Assembly: GCA_015492195.1 (NCBI GenBank)
Contig: WGFP01000075.1
Span: forward strand, 1 to 6,796
Direction of reading: 5' to 3'
Source: Acidiferrobacterales bacterium
GTDB lineage: Bacteria; Pseudomonadota; Gammaproteobacteria; Acidiferrobacterales; Sulfurifustaceae
DNA length: 6,796 nt
A program made the translations under genes and the position numbers. This document shows, in pieces, positions 1-4,390 of the stretch; positions within the stretch are counted from its first letter, which is position 1, and every line of letters starts with the position of its first letter. The notes beneath the pieces are model-generated. The model was not told the origin of the DNA, made no database searches, and saw only the letters and a list, made by a program, of their open reading frames with translations.

Positions 1-41
1 GAATTAATCCTAAAATGCGACGGCATGGACCGGCCGGCGTC

Positions 42-70
42 TTGAAATCACACCTAAACTGCCTTACCCT
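42..70 (+). promoter_or_regulatory. Weak sigma70-type promoter candidate upstream of the small membrane peptide gene
   Basis: TTGAAA at 42-47 resembles a -35 box. TACCCT at 65-70 is a poor -10 match (3 of 6) at 17-base spacing. It lies about 75 bases upstream of the first gene. Apart from this I see nothing in 1-143; short open frames there have no ribosome binding site or recognisable product. The assignment rests on spacing and partial consensus only. Confidence 0.25.
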
Positions 71-143
71 AACGTCCTACAAAAGTAGTCAAGAATTCAC
101 TGCTCTTCCTTCAGTAACCTGATAAAAAACAGAGGTATCAATC

Positions 144-251
144 ATGAAAAACCCGCTCGATTCAATCTGGGGCACCATTATTTCCGGGCTGGTGCTTACG
201 GTCATTTTGTATTTCTTTGCCGCCAATTTTCTGCTCAAGGCCGCGGCCTGA
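144..251 (+). CDS. Small single-span membrane peptide (35 aa), unknown function
   Basis: A 35-codon frame starts at ATG 144, with an AGAGG ribosome binding site at 131-135 and 8 bases of spacing. It ends at TGA 249-251. The protein begins MKNPLDSIWG, and residues about 10-31 form one uninterrupted hydrophobic segment rich in Ile, Leu, Val and Phe, followed by LKAAA at the C-terminus. It is therefore probably an inner-membrane peptide with a short polar N-terminus. The next gene, a four-span membrane protein, begins 38 bases downstream with its own ribosome binding site, so the two are probably co-transcribed. I do not recognise the family. It could be a small accessory subunit of the neighbouring membrane protein, but that is inference from context. 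The good ribosome binding site and coherent membrane segment argue against a chance frame. Confidence 0.65.
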   Translation: MKNPLDSIWGTIISGLVLTVILYFFAANFLLKAAA

Positions 252-289
252 CTCCAAACACCAACGAAAATATCTACGGGAGAGAAACC

Positions 290-787
290 ATGGAGCTTAT
301 TATTGATCGCTGGTTACATGTTCTGGCCGGCATTACCTGGATCGGTCTTTTATACTATTTCAACTTCGTGCAGGCCGTGGGGCTGCCGAAGGCCAAAGCC
401 GACGGCTCCGCGCCGGGCATCACCAAACACATCGCGCCCTTGGCGCTGTTATGGTTCCGCTGGGCGGCGCTGGTAACCTGGCTCACCGGCGCCTATTACC
501 TCGAACGCGCCGGCATCGGCCTCGGCAACGCGTTCCTGTTACAAGGCACCGCCGCCCCCATCGGCATCGGCGCCTGGCTCGGTACCATCATGTTCCTCAA
601 CGTATGGGGCATCATCTGGCCAAACCAGAAAAAGGTGCTGGGAATGGTCCAGGCCGACGACGCGCAAAAGGCCAAGGCGGCGCGGATCGCGTTCCTGGCG
701 TCACGCACCAACACCATGCTGTCCATCCCCATGCTGTTCTTCATGATTACCGGCAGCGCGGCACACGGCCTGCCCAATATTTTTTAG
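290..787 (+). CDS. PuuD-like (urate oxidase N-terminal domain family) integral membrane protein, stand-alone membrane domain
   Basis: This 165-residue inner-membrane protein starts at ATG 290, preceded by GGGAGAG at 278-284. Four hydrophobic segments are visible at about residues 9-29, 50-70, 90-110 and 143-160. Recognisable features are an early His in the first span (H10, in WLHVLAGITWIG), W55-F-R-W in the second, the N104-WGIIWPNQKKVLG stretch at the end of the third, and the SRTNTMLSIP stretch leading into the fourth. These fit the membrane portion of PuuD-type urate hydroxylases. Full-length PuuD carries a C-terminal cytochrome c domain; no CxxCH motif occurs here, and the gene ends immediately after the fourth span at an intrinsic terminator. 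Urate oxidation therefore cannot be assumed, and no purine-catabolism gene is nearby. Similar short proteins are, to my knowledge, often labelled PuuD by homology alone. Histidines H10, H47 and H159 could be haem or metal ligands, which is inference. It is probably in an operon with the 35-residue membrane peptide just upstream. Confidence 0.75.
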   Translation: MELIIDRWLHVLAGITWIGLLYYFNFVQAVGLPKAKADGSAPGITKHIAPLALLWFRWAALVTWLTGAYYLERAGIGLGNAFLLQGTAAPIGIGAWLGTIMFLNVWGIIWPNQKKVLGMVQADDAQKAKAARIAFLASRTNTMLSIPMLFFMITGSAAHGLPNIF

Positions 788-804
788 GGCATAGCGCCTC
801 CGAT

Positions 805-836
805 AAAAAGCCCGGCTTTGCCGGGCTTTCTTTTTT
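805..836 (+). terminator. Rho-independent terminator after the PuuD-like gene
   Basis: AAAGCCCGGC (807-816) and GCCGGGCTTT (820-829) form a perfect 10-bp stem with a TTT loop. A C and six T residues follow (830-836). It lies about 20 bases after the stop codon at 787. The A-run at 805-809 means it could also work in the reverse direction, although no minus-strand gene ends here within the window. Confidence 0.93.
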
Positions 837-857
837 GAAGGCGCTGTTTTTCAATGC

Positions 858-885
858 TTGCGTTATCGGTCAGAAGGGCTAGAAT
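858..885 (+). promoter_or_regulatory. Candidate sigma70 promoter for argD-argF
   Basis: TTGCGT (858-863) and TAGAAT (880-885) match the -35 and -10 consensus at 4 and 5 of 6 positions, with a 16-base spacer. The site lies just after the upstream terminator and 51 bases before the argD start, where a promoter for the arginine genes is needed. Transcription would begin near 892, placing the 903-928 hairpin in the leader. GAATTT is repeated directly at 882-887 and 894-899, but I cannot make it a convincing ArgR box. Confidence 0.5.
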
Positions 886-902
886 TTCCCTTTGAATTTG
901 AT

Positions 903-928
903 GGCGCCCTGCAGGCAGGGCGCCTTTT
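903..928 (+). terminator. Terminator-like leader hairpin just upstream of argD (possible attenuator)
   Basis: GGCGCCCTGC (903-912) and GCAGGGCGCC (915-924) are perfect inverted repeats separated by only AG. The innermost pairs must open, giving roughly a 9-bp GC-rich stem with a 4-base loop, followed by TTTT and then AC. The T-run is short, so termination strength is uncertain. The hairpin sits between the likely argD promoter and the argD start codon and ends only seven bases before the ATG, so it cannot be a terminator for the preceding gene alone, which already has one at 805-836. It may modulate transcription or translation of argD. Confidence 0.6.
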
Positions 929-935
929 ACATTTT

Positions 936-2111
936 ATGACACATCTCATGCAAACCTACGCGTCCCTGCCCGTCGCGTTCGTGCGCGGCGAAGGCGCCTG
1001 GCTGTGGGACACCCAAGGCAGGAAATACCTGGACGCCCTCTCCGGGGTTGCCGTCTGCGGCCTGGGCCACGCCCATCCGGCCGTTACCAAGGCGATCTGC
1101 GACCAAGCCGGGCAACTTATCCACACCTCGAACTGGTATCACATTGCGTTGCAGGAAAACCTGGCGGAACGCCTGTGCCGGGTTTCCGGCATGGACAATG
1201 CCTTTTTCTGCAACTCCGGGGCCGAGGCCAACGAGGCCGCCATCAAGCTGGCTCGCCTCCACGGCCACAAACGCAAGGTCCGCCATCCCACCATCATCGT
1301 GACGGAAGGCAGTTTTCACGGCCGCACCCTCGCGACCCTGACGGCCACCGGCAACCGCAAGATCCAGGCCGGTTTTGAACCGCTGGTGCAAGGTTTCAAC
1401 CGCGTGCCGTTCAACGATATCGACGCCGTGCGCCAGGTCGGCGCCAACAACGCCGAGGTGGTCGCGGTCCTGGTCGAGCCCGTCCAGGGCGAGAGCGGCA
1501 TCGTGATCCCCGACTCCGGCTACCTGAAGGCATTGCGTACGCTGTGTGATGAACACGGCTGGCTGTTGATGCTGGATGAGATTCAAACCGGGATGTGCCG
1601 CACGGGCAAATGGTTCGCCTTTCAGCACGAAGGGATACTGCCCGACGTGATGACGCTCGCGAAAGGGCTTGGCAATGGGATGCCCATCGGGGTGTGCCTC
1701 GCGCGCGGGGAAGCCGCGGGAACGCTCCAGGCCGGCAGTCACGGTTCGACGTTTGGCGGCAACCCGCTGGCATGCCGCGCCGCGCTGGCCGTGCTGGATA
1801 CGCTGTCCGGCGACAAACTCGACCGGCGTGCGACCGAGCTTGGCGAGCGAATGCTTGCGGGTTTCAGAAAAACGCTTGAAGGCGTAACGGGTGTCAAGGA
1901 CATTCGCGGCCGGGGGTTGATGCTCGCCATCGAACTCGATCAGCCGTGTCAGGAACTGATGAAGACGGCGCTTGAACAGGGCCTTTTGATCAACGTGACG
2001 GCGGAGTCGGTGATCAGGCTGCTGCCGCCGCTGATATTGCGCAACGAGGAAGCCGATCACCTCGTGAGTGAGTTGTCCGGCATCGTAAAAAGGTTTCTGG
2101 AGGAAAAGTGA
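936..2111 (+). CDS. argD: Acetylornithine aminotransferase
   Basis: This cytoplasmic class III, PLP-dependent aminotransferase interconverts N-acetylglutamate 5-semialdehyde and N-acetylornithine using glutamate as amino donor. At 391 residues it has the usual ArgD length. Visible landmarks are SGAEANEAA (94-102), SFHGRT (126-131), EPVQGE (181-186), the PLP-ring aspartate D214 in DEIQTG, the Schiff-base lysine K243 in LAKGLGNG, and STFGGNP around T272. The open frame extends upstream to 858, but that part runs through the leader hairpin and does not look like ArgD. ATG 936 gives MTHLMQTYASLPVAF, a family-like start; ATG 948 is the alternative. Neither start has a clear Shine-Dalgarno: the nearest purine run, AGGG at 917-920, is 15 bases away and inside the hairpin. 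The stop overlaps the argF start. A related catabolic or succinylornithine aminotransferase (AruC/AstC) is possible by sequence, but adjacency to argF supports the biosynthetic role. Confidence 0.92.
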   Translation: MTHLMQTYASLPVAFVRGEGAWLWDTQGRKYLDALSGVAVCGLGHAHPAVTKAICDQAGQLIHTSNWYHIALQENLAERLCRVSGMDNAFFCNSGAEANEAAIKLARLHGHKRKVRHPTIIVTEGSFHGRTLATLTATGNRKIQAGFEPLVQGFNRVPFNDIDAVRQVGANNAEVVAVLVEPVQGESGIVIPDSGYLKALRTLCDEHGWLLMLDEIQTGMCRTGKWFAFQHEGILPDVMTLAKGLGNGMPIGVCLARGEAAGTLQAGSHGSTFGGNPLACRAALAVLDTLSGDKLDRRATELGERMLAGFRKTLEGVTGVKDIRGRGLMLAIELDQPCQELMKTALEQGLLINVTAESVIRLLPPLILRNEEADHLVSELSGIVKRFLEEK

Positions 2112-3022
2112 AAACGCGCCACTTTCTTACTTTGCTGGACCTGACCGCGGACGAGCTCAAGCGCCTGATCAAGCGCGCCGTCGACATCAAGGCCGCGTAC
2201 AAGCGCGGCGAGGCGTACACGCCGCTTAAGCATAAAACCATGGCGATGATTTTTGAGAAGTCGTCCACGCGCACGCGCGTGTCCTTCGAAGCCGGGATGG
2301 CCCAGCTGGGCGGCGCCAGCCTGTTCCTGTCGCCGCAGGATACCCACCTCGATCGCGGGGAACCGGTGGAGGACACCGCGAAGGTCATGTCGCGCATGGT
2401 GGACGTGATCGTGATCCGGGCGAACAACCACGACATGGTGGAACGCTTCGCCGCGCACTCGCGGGTTCCGGTCATCAATGCGCTGACCGACAGGCACCAC
2501 CCCTGTCAACTGCTTGCCGACATCCAGACCTACATGGAACAACGCGGGGACATCGCGGGCCGGACCGCGGCCTGGATCGGTGACGGGAACAACGTCTGCC
2601 ATTCGTGGATGCAGGCGGCGTGCCGGTTCGGCTTTCACCTCAATATCGCCCATCCCAAAGGATATGGACCGGACGCCGCGCTGTTCAAGACGTGCCGGGA
2701 ACATGTCACCCTGACAGAGGACCCCGCCCGCGCCGTCGAGGGAGCGGACATCGTCGTGACGGACACCTGGGCGAGCATGGGGCAGGAAAACGAAAAGGCG
2801 GAACGCCTCAAGGCCTTTGACGGGTTTCGCGTGGACAGCGCCTTAATGCAGCAGGCGAAAAAAGATGCGGCGTTCATGCACTGCCTGCCGGCCTACCGCG
2901 GCCATGAAGTAACCGCCGAGGTGATCGACGGTCCCCAAAGCGTCGTCTGGGACGAGGCGGAAAACCGGCTGCACGCGCAAAAGGCCCTGTTGGAATTCCT
3001 GCTTACGGACAAGCCGAAATAA
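2108..3022 (+). CDS. argF: Ornithine carbamoyltransferase
   Basis: The enzyme transfers the carbamoyl group of carbamoyl phosphate to ornithine, giving citrulline, in the cytoplasm; the family is normally trimeric. The 304-residue length is typical of anabolic OTCases. The signature motifs are intact: STRTR at 53-57 for carbamoyl phosphate, HPCQ at 131-134, the ornithine-binding DTWASMG at 219-225, and HCLPAYRG at 258-265 with the reactive cysteine C259. The start is GTG 2108, overlapping the argD stop as GTGA, with a strong GGAGG at 2099-2103 inside the argD 3' end. This indicates an operon with translational coupling to argD. Aspartate carbamoyltransferase is excluded by DxxxSMG and HCLP. 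After the stop, 3032-3049 can fold into a weak bulged hairpin but lacks an adjacent T-run, so I see no clear terminator. Confidence 0.95.
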   Translation: MKTRHFLTLLDLTADELKRLIKRAVDIKAAYKRGEAYTPLKHKTMAMIFEKSSTRTRVSFEAGMAQLGGASLFLSPQDTHLDRGEPVEDTAKVMSRMVDVIVIRANNHDMVERFAAHSRVPVINALTDRHHPCQLLADIQTYMEQRGDIAGRTAAWIGDGNNVCHSWMQAACRFGFHLNIAHPKGYGPDAALFKTCREHVTLTEDPARAVEGADIVVTDTWASMGQENEKAERLKAFDGFRVDSALMQQAKKDAAFMHCLPAYRGHEVTAEVIDGPQSVVWDEAENRLHAQKALLEFLLTDKPK

Positions 3023-3072
3023 CGGCCGCGGCGGCGGGATTCTCCCCCGACGCTCCCCGCGAACACCCGTTT

Positions 3073-3102
3073 TTGGCCAAATAACACGTCCCTTCCGAGA
3101 AT
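3073..3102 (+). promoter_or_regulatory. Candidate promoter for the FbpC-like ATPase gene
   Basis: TTGGCC (3073-3078) and GAGAAT (3097-3102) each match the sigma70 consensus at 4 of 6 positions, with an 18-base spacer. Its -10 element overlaps the left end of the Fur box, the geometry expected for iron repression. Transcription would begin near 3109, leaving a leader of about 40 bases before TTG 3150. Confidence 0.35.
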
Positions 3103-3118
3103 GAGATTTGTTATCATT
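3100..3118 (+). promoter_or_regulatory. Fur box (iron-responsive operator)
   Basis: AATGAGATTTGTTATCATT is an imperfect palindrome: AATGAGA on the left and TATCATT on the right match as inverted repeats at 6 of 7 positions. It agrees with the classical Fur-site pattern AATGAGAATTATTATCATT at 17 of 19 positions. It lies 31 bases upstream of the start of an iron-type ABC ATPase gene, which independently supports iron control. Fe-Fur would be expected to repress when iron is plentiful. Confidence 0.75.
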
Positions 3119-3149
3119 TGAGCAAGGGCGCCCATGGTGGAAACTCAAG

Positions 3150-4232
3150 TTGGCCGAGATACTGACACTTAAAAACATTGAATGCCGCTACAACGATCAC
3201 CTCGCTGTGGCCGGGCTGTCCATGCACGTCAACACCGGCAACATCGTCTGCCTGCTCGGACCGAGCGGCTGCGGCAAAACCACGGTGCTGCGCGCCATCG
3301 CCGGCTTTCATCCCCTGGACACCGGAGAGATTCTGCTAAACGGCCGCCGGGTATCATACCCCGGCTTTACCCTGCCTCCCGAAAAACGCCGACTCGGGAT
3401 GGTGTTTCAGGACAACGCCCTGTTTCCCCACCTCAATGTGGCCGATAACGTGGGATTCGGCCTGCGCGGAATGAACGGTGAACAAAAAGCGTCCGTCGTC
3501 AAAAACGTGCTGGATATGGTCGGGCTTGCCGGACTTGGAAACCGCTTTCCGCATGAACTCTCCGGCGGGCAGCAGCAGCGGGTGGCTCTGGCCAGGGCGC
3601 TGGCGCCGCAGCCGGACCTGATCCTGCTGGATGAACCCTTTTCCAACCTTGATATCGAGCTGCGCGAGCGGCTCAGCAGCGAGGTGCGCGATATTCTGAA
3701 GCGTCAGGGCACGACCGCGGTGCTGGTGACCCACGACCAACACGAGGCATTCGCCCTCGGTGACGTGGTGGGCGTCATGCACGAAGGCCGCCTGTTGCAG
3801 TGGGACACGCCCTACAACCTTTATCATGAGCCAAACTGCCGGTTCGTCGCCGATTTTATCGGGCAGGGTGTGTTCTTAAATGGCACTCTGCTGGCGCCGG
3901 ACACCGTCGAGACCGAGATCGGCGTATACCAGGGGAATCGCGCCTACCAGTGGGGCAAGGGAACACGCGTTGAAATTCTGCTGCGACCGGACGACATCGT
4001 CCCCGACCCGGCCAGCCCCCTCAAGGGGGAGGTGACCCAGAAGGCATTCAAGGGAGCGGAAATTCTATACACGTTACGCCTGGAAAGCGGTTTAAAGGTG
4101 CTATCCTTATTTCCGAGTCACGCCGACCACTGCATCGGAGAACGGGTCGGCATCCGGGTACAGGCCGACCACTTGGTCGCCTTTCCGCGCGTTGAAGGCC
4201 CGAAACAGAAAAGGGAAGCCGTGATTAATTGA
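3150..4232 (+). CDS. FbpC-like ABC transporter ATP-binding protein (probable ferric iron import)
   Basis: This 360-residue cytoplasmic ATPase would energise an importer. The nucleotide-binding domain (about 1-235) has every motif: Walker A GPSGCGKTT (37-45), Q-loop Q87, signature LSGGQQQR (137-144), Walker B LILLDEP (157-163), D-loop SNLD (165-168) and switch histidine H195. A C-terminal regulatory region with a TOBE-like segment follows (about 270-345, containing LLRPDD at 277-282). Length and layout fit the FbpC/PotA/CysA group, and the Fur box upstream favours iron. The open frame begins at 3108, but that TTG lies in the Fur box. TTG 3150 gives MAEILTLKNIECRYN, a normal family start, with GGTGG at 3136-3140 upstream. 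An ATG at 3134 is in another frame and closes after 12 codons. No permease or binding-protein gene adjoins it, so its membrane partners must be encoded elsewhere. Polyamine or thiosulfate transport cannot be fully excluded. Confidence 0.85.
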   Translation: MAEILTLKNIECRYNDHLAVAGLSMHVNTGNIVCLLGPSGCGKTTVLRAIAGFHPLDTGEILLNGRRVSYPGFTLPPEKRRLGMVFQDNALFPHLNVADNVGFGLRGMNGEQKASVVKNVLDMVGLAGLGNRFPHELSGGQQQRVALARALAPQPDLILLDEPFSNLDIELRERLSSEVRDILKRQGTTAVLVTHDQHEAFALGDVVGVMHEGRLLQWDTPYNLYHEPNCRFVADFIGQGVFLNGTLLAPDTVETEIGVYQGNRAYQWGKGTRVEILLRPDDIVPDPASPLKGEVTQKAFKGAEILYTLRLESGLKVLSLFPSHADHCIGERVGIRVQADHLVAFPRVEGPKQKREAVIN

Positions 4233-4290
4233 GGTGTTGGTCGGTTGTGACACTGCAACAAATGGCTATTTTTACGGCACGAAAGGCCTT

Positions 4291-4320
4291 TCCCTTCTCG
4301 TGGGGGAACGCGAAAAGGGA
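4291..4320. other. Intergenic hairpin between the ATPase and FimX-like genes
   Basis: TCCCTTCTCG (4291-4300) pairs with CGAAAAGGGA (4311-4320), giving a 10-position stem with one C-A mismatch around a 10-base loop. No T-run follows, so it is not a standard intrinsic terminator. It may be a Rho-associated 3' end structure or a leader element. The stretch from 4324 to 4370 is AT-rich and contains TTGCAT (4332-4337), TAAAAT (4347-4352) and TACATA (4355-4360). A promoter for the downstream gene probably lies here, but I cannot fix a convincing -35/-10 pair. Confidence 0.4.
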
Positions 4321-4390
4321 TGGTATAAGATTTGCATGATATATCCTAAAATATTACATATAGCCACAATTCCAAGAGAGGGAGCCCCTG

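Noticed and set aside
858..935. N-terminal extension of argD from TTG 858
   Set aside because: The extension is encoded across a promoter candidate and a terminator-like hairpin and does not resemble ArgD. ATG 936 gives a family-typical N-terminus.
927..2060. Long minus-strand open frame (377 codons) opposite argD
   Set aside because: Its sequence is the low-complexity His/Arg/Gly-rich shadow expected opposite a GC-rich gene. argD has all its catalytic motifs on the plus strand.
3023..3075. Intrinsic terminator after argF
   Set aside because: A bulged stem at 3032-3049 is possible, but the first T-run is about 20 bases further on, so it does not meet the usual pattern.
3134..3172. 12-codon frame (ATG 3134) as a leader peptide for the ABC ATPase
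   Set aside because: It overlaps the true N-terminus in another frame, has no informative codon content such as regulatory codon runs, and has no attenuator structure after it.
4245..4262. CRP-like site after the ATPase gene
   Set aside because: One half is a perfect TGTGA (4247-4251) but the other half (AACAA) does not match TCACA, and the location is wrong for a clear promoter.
4275..4295. Sigma54 (-24/-12) promoter upstream of the FimX-like gene
   Set aside because: GGCACG is present, but the required TTGC-type element at the correct spacing is absent.
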